Source of the DNA: Hyphomonas sp.
GTDB taxonomy: Bacteria > Pseudomonadota > Alphaproteobacteria > Caulobacterales > Hyphomonadaceae
Direction of reading: 5' to 3'
Assembly (NCBI RefSeq): GCF_017792385.1
Contig: NZ_CP051230.1
Location: 1,860,001 to 1,924,000 of the forward strand
DNA: 64,000 bases
Shown here: one piece after another, positions 1 through 9,266 of the stretch
Layout of the letters: every line of letters begins with the position of its first letter
Numbering within the stretch: position 1 is the first letter of the stretch
Notes under the pieces: model-generated
Databases searched by the model: none
What the model was told of the DNA's origin: nothing
What the model saw: only the letters and a program-made list of their open reading frames with translations
Translations under genes and position numbers: made by a program

Positions 1-1
1 G

Positions 2-691
2 CCGCTGGTCTGGCGTGCCGGCGAGGAGCCTGCCAGCCATGAGCGGATGGGCCGTCGTCTGGTCAGCGAGGAAAGCGCCGCCGATATCATTCGTATCCTG
101 CAGAATGCCCCCACGCCCGAGGGGCGCATGCCGGGCCGCCTGACCCGGGGCGCGCCGCAGATCGCGTTCAAGACCGGAACGTCCTATGGCTTTCGCGACA
201 GCTGGGCGGCGGGCGTATCCGGCCAGCATGCGATCGTGGTCTGGGTGGGCCGTGCCGATGGCGCCCCGCGCCCGGGCAAGACCGGCCGGGTGACCGCATT
301 GCCCCTGCTGTTCGAAATTGCGGACCGAACCGCCCATCATTTGCGCGACGAGGGCGAGGGCCGGACACGCCTGACCACTCAGCGCCGGCGCGATCCGCAA
401 CAGGCCCTTCAGGCTTTCCTGCCGGATGCACCGCCTGAAATCCTGTTCCCGCCCGCCAATGCCGAATTGTGGGCCGGCAGCGTCGATGGCAGTCCGGCCC
501 GGCCCTTCGTGCTGGCGGGCCGGGGCGAGGGGCGGCTTGCCTGGTACATAGACGGTCAGCCGAGTGACACCGACGGGGCGGGCGCGCCGGTTTGGCGACC
601 GGGCCAGGCCGGCTTCTACACAATCACGGCGGTGGACCCGCAGGGGCGGTCCTGCCAGGTCCGGGTCCGTGTGCTCACAGGGCCATCCTGA
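2..691 (+). CDS. pbpC: Penicillin-binding protein 1C, C-terminal part (5' end outside window)
   Basis: Only the last ~229 codons are present; the frame is open from the first bases, so the start lies upstream. The KTGTS motif near the 5' edge is the third conserved motif of the penicillin-binding transpeptidase domain, and the residues after it (GFRDSWAAG, VVWVGR) match the end of class A PBPs. The last ~95 residues form a separate beta-rich tail of the kind found at the C-terminus of PBP1C (BiPBP_C). The protein would be a periplasmic, membrane-anchored glycosyltransferase/transpeptidase of peptidoglycan synthesis, but the glycosyltransferase half is not visible. PBP1C rather than PBP1A is inferred from the tail and the short distance from KTG to the end. 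Confidence 0.85.
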   Translation, partial: PLVWRAGEEPASHERMGRRLVSEESAADIIRILQNAPTPEGRMPGRLTRGAPQIAFKTGTSYGFRDSWAAGVSGQHAIVVWVGRADGAPRPGKTGRVTALPLLFEIADRTAHHLRDEGEGRTRLTTQRRRDPQQALQAFLPDAPPEILFPPANAELWAGSVDGSPARPFVLAGRGEGRLAWYIDGQPSDTDGAGAPVWRPGQAGFYTITAVDPQGRSCQVRVRVLTGPS

Positions 692-737
692 GGGAGCTTT
701 CGCCCCATTGCTGACGCAGTTCGGCAACACGCCGACA

Positions 738-749
738 ACACAATTGTGT
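738..749. promoter_or_regulatory. 12-bp perfect palindrome upstream of msrA
   Basis: ACACAATTGTGT reads identically on both strands and lies about 107 bp before the msrA start. A small hairpin (TCGGC-5 nt-GCCGA, 721-735) lies just before it and may end pbpC transcription. An operator role is inference. Confidence 0.3.
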
Positions 750-855
750 CAACACTGTCCACGCGACCTTCACGGCGGGCGGTGGACCGCCATATGAGGG
801 GAGCTGAAGCGGCGTGTGTCTGCCGCTGTATTGTATTAGAGTAACCGGACCCGTC

Positions 856-1506
856 ATGCGTACACCGTCTGCCCCCACACTGACCATTGCCGCCGGCCTT
901 GCGGCCATGGCGCTTGCCTTCTTTTCGAATGCGGGCGCTGAAGACCAGCCCACACTGGAGACCCAGGGCAAACGCCTCTCTTCGGCGGTGTTTGCCGGAG
1001 GATGTTTCTGGTGCGTCGAGGCAGACTTCGACAAGGTCGATGGCGTGGTGGACACGATCTCGGGGTATACGGGCGGCGATCTGGCCAACCCGACCTATGA
1101 ACAGGTCTCGCGTGAGAATACCGGGCATTATGAAGCCGTGAAGGTTACGTATGACCCGGAAGTGGTCAGCTATGAAACGCTGGTCGACTATTTCTTCCGG
1201 CACGTCGACCCCACCGATCCCTACGGGCAGTTCTGCGACAAGGGCGACAGCTATCGTACCGCGATTTTCGTCGGCAGCCCGCAAGAGCGCGCCGTGGCCG
1301 AAGCCGAGATTGCCGACATCGAGGAGTCGGGCGTGCTGAAGGACCCGGTCATGACCCGGATCATCGATGCCGATACGTTCTGGCCTGCCGAAGGCTACCA
1401 TCAGAATTATTACAAGAAGAACCCGATCAAGTATCGCTACTACCGTACGGCATGTGGCCGCGATGGTCGGGTCAAGGCGCTCTGGGGCAATGCCGGCGAT
1501 CACTAG
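856..1506 (+). CDS. msrA: Peptide-methionine (S)-S-oxide reductase, exported
   Basis: 216 residues. The GCFWC motif (catalytic Cys about residue 50) and the downstream GxTGG, YDP, Y-Q-YY sequence are those of MsrA, which reduces methionine-S-sulfoxide in proteins. A second Cys near the C-terminus (TACGRDG) could be the resolving Cys. The start at 856 gives a signal peptide (basic start, hydrophobic stretch, cleavage after AGA about residue 28), so the enzyme probably repairs periplasmic proteins; an ATG 14 codons upstream would spoil this signal. No msrB lies next to it. The stop codon overlaps the stop of the convergent GT39 gene in a shared CTAG. Confidence 0.93.
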   Translation: MRTPSAPTLTIAAGLAAMALAFFSNAGAEDQPTLETQGKRLSSAVFAGGCFWCVEADFDKVDGVVDTISGYTGGDLANPTYEQVSRENTGHYEAVKVTYDPEVVSYETLVDYFFRHVDPTDPYGQFCDKGDSYRTAIFVGSPQERAVAEAEIADIEESGVLKDPVMTRIIDADTFWPAEGYHQNYYKKNPIKYRYYRTACGRDGRVKALWGNAGDH

Positions 1507-3227
1507 TCCTTGGGTGCAGGGCAGGGGGCTGGCTTGAACTCGCTCTGCCCGTCGAACCGCGCTTCCCATGCCGCCGTGCGATCCTGCCGGTCATGGCCCG
1601 TGCCGACATAGAGCTGGAACTCCCGTACGATCGGGCAGCCATTGCTGCGATGGCCGAGCGGGATGGACACGGTGCCAACATGTTCGAAGTCTGTGAAATC
1701 ACTGCGCAGTCTCGGGCGCATGCCCGGATGCAGGGAGGCCACAAGCACGCGATCTGCCAAGTCTCCCTCGAGCGGCACGGATTCGGAGAAGCTTTTCGGG
1801 CCGGCATATCTGCGCCATGAGATCAATGGCAGGTCACGGTCGCGGGCATAATAGTCGAGACCGTGCCAGGCCTCCCGCTCATCCACCAGAACAGATGTCG
1901 CGCCCAGCGCCTCGGCGTGGGCGAACACTTGCTCGGCGGCCGCATCCCAGCCGCGGGTCCGTTTCAGCGCATTGTCGAAGCCTAGTGCGGACGAGGTCGA
2001 TGCCGGCAACAAGGCGATCGTCATGAAGGCCAGCATCAGGACCGTGTGCAGGGCAAAACTCGTCCACAACAGGCCGGAGGGGGCATGGCGTATGAGATGC
2101 CCGAAGCCGAGCAGGGCACCGGCCACAACGAGGCCGATGCCGAGGCGTACCGACAGGGCCATGTCCGGTGCCAGCAGAAAGGCGATCAGGCAGATGCCTG
2201 CAATCACATACCACAGCATCCGGTTCGGACGGGCCCGGACCAGCCAGGCCGCAACCAGAACGCTTGCCGCCGGATAGGCGGTGGCAGCCCAGTTCGCGTT
2301 GGCGCGTGACAGTATGGCCTGACCGAGGATGATCAGCAGCACCGGCAGGATAAAGCAGAGCAGCCAGCGGTCGCGCCCGAGAATGCCCTGATCTTCGCTG
2401 CGCATCACCACCAGGCCGCACAACAATGCCAGAAAGCTGATCGGGCCAAACACGCCCAATTGGTCAACGAGAAAGGTGAGGGCGTTCCCGGGATGGATCA
2501 GCTCGCCGCCAAGATTGGCATTGTCGACCGTGTGGCTGACCGTTTTGAAGTCGTTGGCTGCGTTCCACAACAGGTGCGGGGCGAATATGGCGGTGCCGAC
2601 GCACAGGGCGGCAAGCCCTTTCCAGCCGAGCAGCGCGCGCCGGGTCTGCACATCGATGAGCAGGAGAAGGGCAATCCCGATGAGGAAGTAGAGCATCGCG
2701 TATTTCGAAAGGAAACCCAGCCCGATTGCGGCGCCCAGTCCCAGCGCGCTGGCCCATCCGCCGGTGCCGTCGCGCATGCGCCACAAGCTCCACAGCGCCG
2801 CGCACCAGAACGGCATCAGCACGCCGTCTGTCGAGATTACCACTGAAGACAGAATGACAGCCGGCATGAGGGCGTAGCCGATACTGGCGAACATGCCTGT
2901 GCGTGGACCGTACATGTCCCGTCCGAGATGGAAGATGAAGACCGCGCCGATCGTGTGCAGGAAAGCTGCGGGCAGCCGGACCGCCCATTCGGCCGTGCCG
3001 AATATGGAGGTGACCCCATGGATCACCCAGGCAATCATCGGGGGTTTTGAATAGTATCCCCAGTCGAGCGTATCGCCCCAGCGCCAGTATTGCGCTTCGT
3101 CCGCATAGAGATCCAGCGGGGAGACGAGATTGAAGCCGACGCGCAGTACAAGCAAGGCGGCGAGACTGGCGAGCGTTGCGGTTTGCCAGGGACCGGGCGA
3201 TTCGTGCGAATGGGCCGTCATCGGCAT
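1503..3227 (-). CDS. GT39 / ArnT-like membrane glycosyltransferase
   Basis: 574 residues with about 11-13 hydrophobic segments. The first extracytoplasmic loop carries the acidic pair in LYADEAQYW (D43, E44), followed by GYYSKPPMIAW, the signature of the dolichyl-phosphate-mannose mannosyltransferase/ArnT superfamily (PMT_2). Members move a sugar from a polyprenyl-phosphate donor to lipid A, protein or glycan on the periplasmic side of the inner membrane; the acceptor cannot be told here. ATGs at the first and third codon are both possible after AGAAGGA. It stands alone, without arn or lipid A genes beside it, so I give no gene symbol. It is convergent with msrA, with stop codons overlapping by 4 bp. 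Confidence 0.85.
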   Translation of the reverse strand: MPMTAHSHESPGPWQTATLASLAALLVLRVGFNLVSPLDLYADEAQYWRWGDTLDWGYYSKPPMIAWVIHGVTSIFGTAEWAVRLPAAFLHTIGAVFIFHLGRDMYGPRTGMFASIGYALMPAVILSSVVISTDGVLMPFWCAALWSLWRMRDGTGGWASALGLGAAIGLGFLSKYAMLYFLIGIALLLLIDVQTRRALLGWKGLAALCVGTAIFAPHLLWNAANDFKTVSHTVDNANLGGELIHPGNALTFLVDQLGVFGPISFLALLCGLVVMRSEDQGILGRDRWLLCFILPVLLIILGQAILSRANANWAATAYPAASVLVAAWLVRARPNRMLWYVIAGICLIAFLLAPDMALSVRLGIGLVVAGALLGFGHLIRHAPSGLLWTSFALHTVLMLAFMTIALLPASTSSALGFDNALKRTRGWDAAAEQVFAHAEALGATSVLVDEREAWHGLDYYARDRDLPLISWRRYAGPKSFSESVPLEGDLADRVLVASLHPGMRPRLRSDFTDFEHVGTVSIPLGHRSNGCPIVREFQLYVGTGHDRQDRTAAWEARFDGQSEFKPAPCPAPKD

Positions 3228-3484
3228 GGGTTCCTTCTCAACTTGAGACCTATGCCGGGCTCATAAGGCACAATACACCCGGCAGCGCACGCATTCCGAG
3301 CAGTATTGCCCTCAAACCGTGTCTTTTTTGCATCGCAGCAAACGGATTGGCTGTGATCGCAGACTTTAGTGCTGAACCTTCAAGATCTTGTCACTAATCT
3401 GTCATCCGGAGTCGTTATCCGACCCGCAGTACCGGCGACCCGCAAGGGGCGGTTGCTGGCGCATCACCGACTAGGGGAAAAGTC

Positions 3485-6400
3485 ATGAAAAATTGGACCA
3501 CTTTTGGGCGCGGAGCAGCTGTATCTGCTGTTGCGCTCAGCATGGCCGGCGTCGCGATGGCGCAGGTCACGACCTCGTCCATTCGCGGACAGGTCACGAA
3601 TGATGAAGGTCAGGCTGTTGCCGGCGCCTTGGTGACTGTTACGGATCCGACGACCGGACTGACCCGTACCGCCACCACCAACAATGTTGGCCAGTACACG
3701 ATCCGCAGCCTGCCGATCTCCAGCGACTATGTCGTGTCCGTCACGTCCGACGACCTGCAGGGCCAGTACCTTGAAGACGTTGGCCTCAGCCTCGGCGACG
3801 CCACCCAGGTGAACTTCACCCTCTCCACGGATTCCGAAGCGCGTCAGGAAACGATCGTCGTGACCGCATCGGCCGCTGATCTCGCACCGACCGCAACTGG
3901 CCCGTCGGCCTCCTTCGGCCTGGAAACGCTGCAGAAAGCGCCGGCCATCAACCGCAACATCACCGACGTGCTGCGCCTCGACCCGCGTATCTATGTCGAC
4001 GAATCCCGCGGCGACATCAACGCAGTTCAGTGTGGCGGCAAAAACTCCCGCTTCAACTCGCTGACCGTTGACGGCGTTCGCATGAACGACAATTTCGGCC
4101 TGAATTCGAACGGCTACCCGACCGAGCGTATCCCGTTCTCCTACGACGCCATCGAGCAGGTTGCTGTCGAACTGGCCCCGTTTGACGTTCAGTATGGCGG
4201 TTTCTCCGCTTGTAACATCAACGCTGTCACGAAGTCCGGTACCAACGAATTCCACGGCTACCTCTTCGGCGACTACACCAATGACGGCCTGCGCGCCGAC
4301 AGCCTCGAAGGCGACGACATCACCACCGGCGAGTATGACGAATACCGCTACGGTTTCGGCGTCGGCGGCCCGATCATCAAGGACAAGCTGTTCTTCTTCG
4401 CGGCCTATGAGAAGCTTGAAGGCGTGAACCTGTTCGACCGCGGACCGCTCGGTTCCGGCGCCGTCAACGAAGTCAACATCACGCAGGCTGAAGTCGACGA
4501 AATCCGCAACATCGCCATGGAACTCTATGGCTATGATCCGGGCACGATCCCGACCAGCGCTGACAATTCCGACGAGAAGATCCTGGTCAAGCTCGACTGG
4601 AACATCAGCAATGATCACCGCGCGTCCTTCACCTACAACTGGAATGATGGCTTCAACATCGCCCAGTCCGACGGTGACTCCGACGAGCTCGAATTCTCCA
4701 ACCACCTCTATGAGCGTGGCGCCGAGCTGACCTCCTATGCCGGTTCGCTCTACTCCGACTGGACCGACAATTTCTCCACCGAGATCCGCGTTGCCTATTC
4801 CGAACTGGACAACCGTCAGATCTCTGTCGGCGGCACTGACTTCGGCGAGATCACGATCGAAACCGACGATGTTGACGTCTACCTGGGTGGCGATGACTCC
4901 CGTCAGGCCAACAAGCTGTACTACGAGACCCTCAGCCTCGCGCTGAAAGGTTACTACTCGACGGGCAACCACAATTTCAGCTTCGGCTATGAGCGTGAAG
5001 CCCTCGACGTGTTCAACATGTTCGTCCAGCACGTCGAAACCGAAATCGACTTCGACGCATTCAGCGGCGCAGCGAATGCTGGCACGCTGCCGGGCGTCTT
5101 CGATCCGGCGATCGAGAACTTCCGCTTCGGTTATGCCGACAACATCAACTACAACAACTCCCCGACCGGCGACCCGAACAATGCGGCAGCTGACTGGGGT
5201 TACGAGATCAACACGCTCTACGCCCAGGACGAAATCGACTTCGGCAATGGCGTTGTTGTGATCGGTGGTCTGCGTTACGACTGGTACACGACCGATGATG
5301 CTCCGGAAACCAACCCGGACTTCCTCGCCGACTACGGCTTCTCCAACAACCAGACGCTGGACGGTGAAGGCCTGCTTCAGCCGCGCCTCGGCTTCGAGTG
5401 GGACTTCTCCGACAATCTCGACCTGCGCGGTGGTGTTGGCCTCTACTCCGGCGGCAACCCGAATGTGTGGCTGTCCAACACCTACTCCGGCAACAATGTG
5501 CTGCAGTTCGGTGCTGACGGTGGCGCGTTCGGCCTGGAGCAGAATGGTGGCCCGTCCATCTTCGACATCGACTACGGCATGTGTGAAGACGGCGTTCCGA
5601 CCGGACCGGGCTACTGTGTCCCGCAGGCCATGATCGACGCTGTGGCGGCTGGCGAAGGTTCGAACTTCGAGATCAACTATCTCGACCCGAACTTCGAAAT
5701 CCCGTCCGAATGGAAGTTCGCCTTCGGCGGTACGTACTATGCTGACGCTCCGGCGCTTGGCGGCGAGTACGTCCTCTCCGGCGACGTGCTCTACACGGTC
5801 GGCCAGGACAGCGCTGTCTGGATCCGCGGCGACCTCGAGCAGACCGGCACGACCACGGTCGACGGCCGCGTCTACCCGACCTACAGCAGCGTTCGCGAGC
5901 CGGCCTTCGTGCTGACCAACTCCAAGGCTGATGCCAAGTCGCTGCTCGTGTCCGGCTCGATCTCGAAGTCCTATGACTTCGGTCTCGACTGGTCCCTGGG
6001 CTACGCGTACACGGATGCGGAAGACGTCCACCCGATGACCTCTTCGGTGGCCTTCTCCAACTATGTGAACCGTGCCTTCGGTGATCCGCAGGATGTCAGC
6101 GCAGCAACGTCTGACTACAACACGAAGCACCGCTTCACGGCGCTCGCCAATTATGAGCGTGCCTTCTTCGGCGACAACCTGACCACGTTCTCGGCCTTCG
6201 GCCAGGCCGTGTCGGGCCGTCCGTACAGCCTCGTTGCTGACGTCGACCCGAACAGCATCACCGGCTTCACGCCTTACCTCGAAGGCAGCCCCTTCCTGGC
6301 GGCTGGCGCAGAGCGCAACGGTGAAGAAGGCTCCTGGTGGGGCAAGGTTGACATCAAGCTGGAGCAGGAGTTCCCGGGCTTCCTGGACCACAAGGCGTCG

Positions 6401-6583
6401 GGCTTCATCGTGGTCGACAACTTCACCAACCTGCTGAACGACGAGTGGGGCATCCTGCGTGAGCCGGGCTTCCCGTCCGTCTGCACCGTCGATGCATCCG
6501 GCACGCCGACGCAGAATTGTGAATCCCGTCAGGGCGATGCATCGCGCTACGAGATCCGCTTCGGCCTGCGTTACGAGTTCTAG
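3485..6583 (+). CDS. TonB-dependent receptor, Oar-like (carboxypeptidase-regulatory N-domain)
   Basis: 1032 residues. Signal peptide 1-26 (cut after AMA), then an Ig-like carboxypeptidase-regulatory domain (about 30-112), a TonB box ETIVV at 122-126, a plug domain (about 140-250) and a C-terminal beta barrel ending in the aromatic residue typical of outer-membrane proteins (RYEF). This is the Oar-like subgroup of TonB-dependent receptors, which import large or scarce substrates using energy from TonB-ExbB-ExbD; the substrate is not predictable. Codon choice is visibly more biased (TTC, TCC, CTC, GAC) than in neighbours, suggesting high expression. RBS GGGGAAAAG precedes the start. A strong terminator follows 30 bp after the stop. 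Confidence 0.92.
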   Translation: MKNWTTFGRGAAVSAVALSMAGVAMAQVTTSSIRGQVTNDEGQAVAGALVTVTDPTTGLTRTATTNNVGQYTIRSLPISSDYVVSVTSDDLQGQYLEDVGLSLGDATQVNFTLSTDSEARQETIVVTASAADLAPTATGPSASFGLETLQKAPAINRNITDVLRLDPRIYVDESRGDINAVQCGGKNSRFNSLTVDGVRMNDNFGLNSNGYPTERIPFSYDAIEQVAVELAPFDVQYGGFSACNINAVTKSGTNEFHGYLFGDYTNDGLRADSLEGDDITTGEYDEYRYGFGVGGPIIKDKLFFFAAYEKLEGVNLFDRGPLGSGAVNEVNITQAEVDEIRNIAMELYGYDPGTIPTSADNSDEKILVKLDWNISNDHRASFTYNWNDGFNIAQSDGDSDELEFSNHLYERGAELTSYAGSLYSDWTDNFSTEIRVAYSELDNRQISVGGTDFGEITIETDDVDVYLGGDDSRQANKLYYETLSLALKGYYSTGNHNFSFGYEREALDVFNMFVQHVETEIDFDAFSGAANAGTLPGVFDPAIENFRFGYADNINYNNSPTGDPNNAAADWGYEINTLYAQDEIDFGNGVVVIGGLRYDWYTTDDAPETNPDFLADYGFSNNQTLDGEGLLQPRLGFEWDFSDNLDLRGGVGLYSGGNPNVWLSNTYSGNNVLQFGADGGAFGLEQNGGPSIFDIDYGMCEDGVPTGPGYCVPQAMIDAVAAGEGSNFEINYLDPNFEIPSEWKFAFGGTYYADAPALGGEYVLSGDVLYTVGQDSAVWIRGDLEQTGTTTVDGRVYPTYSSVREPAFVLTNSKADAKSLLVSGSISKSYDFGLDWSLGYAYTDAEDVHPMTSSVAFSNYVNRAFGDPQDVSAATSDYNTKHRFTALANYERAFFGDNLTTFSAFGQAVSGRPYSLVADVDPNSITGFTPYLEGSPFLAAGAERNGEEGSWWGKVDIKLEQEFPGFLDHKASGFIVVDNFTNLLNDEWGILREPGFPSVCTVDASGTPTQNCESRQGDASRYEIRFGLRYEF

Positions 6584-6612
6584 TCTCCGGAACTTCGTGA
6601 TATGAAATCGGG

Positions 6613-6642
6613 AAGGGCGGCTCTGCGAAGGGCCGCCCTTTT
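6613..6642 (+). terminator. Intrinsic terminator of the TonB-dependent receptor gene
   Basis: A 9-bp perfect stem (AAGGGCGGC / GCCGCCCTT) with a 10-nt loop runs directly into TTTT. It isolates the receptor gene from the polyamine genes that follow. Confidence 0.9.
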
Positions 6643-6662
6643 CCTTTGGAACAAGCTGTGGC

Positions 6663-7658
6663 ATGGCGCGCTCAATGTCTGACATGAAACCTCACCTCCT
6701 GCCCGAATGGGCCCCGCATGCTGCCCTCTGGGTCGGCTGGCCCCGCCTTGTCGAGGAATGGGGCGGCAGTCTTGAGGGGCCGCGCGCCGATATTGCCGGC
6801 TTCATCCGGGCGGCTTCCGGCTTCGTCCCGGTGCGTGTCGCGGCCGGGTCCGACGAGGCGGAAGCGTCGGCCCGCGCCGCGGTCGGCGATTGCGCAGAAA
6901 TCTGTCGCATTCCGACCGGGGACATCTGGCTGCGCGACACCGGCCCGATCATCACAGGGTCGGGCGAGGGTCGCCGGGCGCAAGTGTTCCGGTTCAATGG
7001 CTGGGGCGGGAAGTATCTCATGCCGGGCGATACTGAAACGGCCGGCGCCATTGCGGCACATGAAGGCATCGCCGTGAAACGGAATGACATCATTCTGGAA
7101 GGCGGTGGCATTGATGCGGACGGCACCGGACGGCTCCTGACGACCGGACAATGCCTGTTGAACCCTAACCGGAACCCGGAACTCGACCAGGCCGGAATCG
7201 AAGCCGCCATTACAGAGGCGCTCGGTATCTCAGAATATGTCTGGCTTGGCGACGGCCTCCTGAACGATCATACCGACGGCCATGTCGACAATGTCGCCCG
7301 TTTCATCGCCCCCGGCCATGCGATCTGCCAGCATCCTTCGGGTTCGGATGATCCGAATGCCGAGACCCTGCAGCAGATCGAAACCACGCTGCGCCGGGCG
7401 GGCCTTGAAGTGACAACGATACCGTCCCCCGGTCTTGTGAAGGATGAGGATGGCAACCCCGTGCCGGCGAGCCATATGAACTTCACCATCACGAACGGGG
7501 TTGTGCTGGTCCCTGTGTACGAGGATCGCTACAGCCTGGTGGCGCTGGCCGAACTGAGCGCCCTGTTCGAGGGCCGCAAGGTGATCGGCCTGCCAGCACG
7601 TCACATTCTCAATGGCGGGGGCAGTTTCCATTGCATGACCCGCGAAATTCCAGCCTGA
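6663..7658 (+). CDS. aguA: Agmatine deiminase
   Basis: 331 residues, close to the family's usual length. Conserved peptidyl-arginine-deiminase-type blocks are WLRDTGPI (Asp), EGGGIDADG, NDHTDGHVDN (catalytic His/Asp) and the C-terminal GGGSFHCMT with the nucleophilic Cys. It hydrolyses agmatine to N-carbamoylputrescine and ammonia. The amidase that completes the conversion to putrescine follows after 18 bp, so the two form an operon. ATGs at 6663, 6675 and 6684 are all possible; none has a clear RBS. The arginine decarboxylase that would make agmatine is not in the window. Confidence 0.93.
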   Translation: MARSMSDMKPHLLPEWAPHAALWVGWPRLVEEWGGSLEGPRADIAGFIRAASGFVPVRVAAGSDEAEASARAAVGDCAEICRIPTGDIWLRDTGPIITGSGEGRRAQVFRFNGWGGKYLMPGDTETAGAIAAHEGIAVKRNDIILEGGGIDADGTGRLLTTGQCLLNPNRNPELDQAGIEAAITEALGISEYVWLGDGLLNDHTDGHVDNVARFIAPGHAICQHPSGSDDPNAETLQQIETTLRRAGLEVTTIPSPGLVKDEDGNPVPASHMNFTITNGVVLVPVYEDRYSLVALAELSALFEGRKVIGLPARHILNGGGSFHCMTREIPA

Positions 7659-7676
7659 TCCCGCAGGAGCCCGACC

Positions 7677-8519
7677 ATGACCCGATCCCTGACGCTCGCC
7701 GCGATCCAGTTTACACCCTCGGATGATATTCAGGACAATATCGACCGCGTGGCCGGCCATGTCCGGGAAGCTGCGGAGAAGGGGGCCGATGTCATCCTGC
7801 CGCCGGAACTCTTTACCGGCTTCTATTTCTGCAAGACGCAGGAAGAAGAGCATTTTGCCCGGGCATATCCCTGGCGCGAACACCCGGCGGTCGAACAGCT
7901 ATCGGGCCTGGCAGCTGAACTGGGCGTGGTGATCCCGGTCTCGATCTACGAAAAGGACGGGCCGCTCTATTACAATTCCCTCGTCATGATCGACGCAGAC
8001 GGAACAGCGCTGGGCGTCTATCGCAAGAGCCATATTCCCGACGGGCCGGGCTATCAGGAAAAATTCTATTTCCGGCCGGGCGACACCGGATTCCGGGTCT
8101 GGGACACGATGAAGGGCCGTATCGGCGTGGGCATCTGCTGGGATCAGTGGTTCCCGGAAGCTGCGCGCGCGATGGCGCTGATGGGCGCTGACGCCCTGCT
8201 GTATCCCACTGCTATCGGGGCCGAGCCCCAGGACTCCACACTGGACACTGCCGGACGCTGGCGCCGGGCGATGCAGGGGCATGCCGTGTCCAACACCATC
8301 CCGGTCGTGGCCGCCAATCGCGTCGGTGATGAAGAGGGCCAGGTGTTTTACGGTACGAGCTTCATTGCAGACCAGACCGGCGAGATCGTGATCGATTTCG
8401 GCCGGACAGAGCAGGGCGTGCTGGTGGCGGAATTCGATCTGGATGAAATCGACCGTGAGCGCGCGGCGTGGGGGTTCTTCCGGGATCGCCGGACGGACCT
8501 GTATGACATCCTGACCTAG
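7677..8519 (+). CDS. aguB: N-carbamoylputrescine amidase
   Basis: 280 residues of the carbon-nitrogen hydrolase (nitrilase) superfamily with the full catalytic triad: E44 (PPELF), K117 (YRKSHIPDGPGY) and C154 (GICWDQWFPE). The sequence around C154 and the GYQEKFYF block are those of plant-type and bacterial N-carbamoylputrescine amidases, which release putrescine, CO2 and ammonia. It follows aguA in the same operon with a good RBS (AGGAG). Its stop shares a CTAG with the convergent EF-hand gene. Confidence 0.93.
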   Translation: MTRSLTLAAIQFTPSDDIQDNIDRVAGHVREAAEKGADVILPPELFTGFYFCKTQEEEHFARAYPWREHPAVEQLSGLAAELGVVIPVSIYEKDGPLYYNSLVMIDADGTALGVYRKSHIPDGPGYQEKFYFRPGDTGFRVWDTMKGRIGVGICWDQWFPEAARAMALMGADALLYPTAIGAEPQDSTLDTAGRWRRAMQGHAVSNTIPVVAANRVGDEEGQVFYGTSFIADQTGEIVIDFGRTEQGVLVAEFDLDEIDRERAAWGFFRDRRTDLYDILT

Positions 8520-9067
8520 TTTCGCGGCATCGGCCGCACGGGCCGATCATTCTCGGCCAGTTCCCGTTTCTCGCGTCTCGGAGCCTTCAGGTCCGAAACC
8601 TGGATCACACCGGATTCAGATGCGTAATCGTCCGCGAGGCTGGAGATTACCGTCTGGAACTCATCATAGCTCGCCCTGCGGTCCAGATTGGGATCGAACC
8701 GCGCTGGATTGCCGAGCGTGTCATCCCGCACCGGCTGGCGTTCGGCCCACGCCAATTGTTCCAGCGGGCTGAGATAGCCGTCCTGATTGGTATCCGCCTC
8801 TGAAAACGCAGTCTGGATTCCGGTGGCCAATTCCTCAGGCGTCACCTTGCCGTCGAGATCAGTGTCGAAACTGACAATCAGGCCGCCGCCGGCGACCAGC
8901 TTTTCCGGAGCATGACGGTTCTTCGGTGCCTTGCGCTGCCCCGGTCCGGGATAGGATTGTCCGGGCAGGCGCACCAGTTCGTCGCCTTCATCCCCCGAGC
9001 CGGCAGCGGCGGGAGCAGCGAGGCCGACAAGGGCAGCTGCGGACAGGACAATCAAAAGGTGGCGCAT
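8516..9067 (-). CDS. Secreted EF-hand protein
   Basis: 183 residues from the ATG at 9067, preceded by GGAG; longer starts would destroy the signal peptide (about residues 1-22, cut near AAAG). Two good EF-hand loops are visible (DTDLDGKVTPEE and DTNQDGYLSPLE) and a third degenerate one with Arg at the usual Gly position (DPNLDRRASYDE). It is presumably a periplasmic Ca-binding protein of unknown role. It is divergent from divL; the CtrA box between the two genes lies about 110 bp upstream of this start and could serve either gene. Confidence 0.8.
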   Translation of the reverse strand: MRHLLIVLSAAALVGLAAPAAAGSGDEGDELVRLPGQSYPGPGQRKAPKNRHAPEKLVAGGGLIVSFDTDLDGKVTPEELATGIQTAFSEADTNQDGYLSPLEQLAWAERQPVRDDTLGNPARFDPNLDRRASYDEFQTVISSLADDYASESGVIQVSDLKAPRREKRELAENDRPVRPMPRN

Positions 9068-9175
9068 GAACACACTCCGGGACGGTTCGATTGGGGAGAG
9101 TATGCGTGTGTGGCGTTTTTGCAACATGACGTTTCAGTTATCTTGCCCGCGCGGGCGTCCGGCATTAGCGTCTCG

Positions 9176-9190
9176 TTAACGCCGCCTTAA
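9176..9190. promoter_or_regulatory. CtrA box (TTAA-N7-TTAAC) upstream of divL
   Basis: TTAA at 9176-9179, seven bases, TTAA at 9187-9190 followed by C is an exact match to the full CtrA binding consensus of Caulobacterales. A further half site TTAACC lies at 9209 and a GATTC (CcrM GANTC site) at 9239-9243, 24 bp before the divL start. The box is 76 bp from divL and 109 bp from the EF-hand gene. Confidence 0.75.
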
Positions 9191-9266
9191 CGCAAAGGGA
9201 GCAATCCGTTAACCAGTTGCGGTCGCCGCCCGGCGTCCGATTCGTGCGATTTGGATTGAAGAGATT

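Noticed and set aside
3464..6685. A 1073-codon open frame on the minus strand, longer than the receptor gene it overlaps
   Set aside because: It mirrors the TonB-dependent receptor in the opposite frame; its composition (Val/Arg/Glu/Asp-rich, no domain) is what the biased codon use of the receptor yields on the other strand. The plus-strand product has signal peptide, plug, barrel and terminator.
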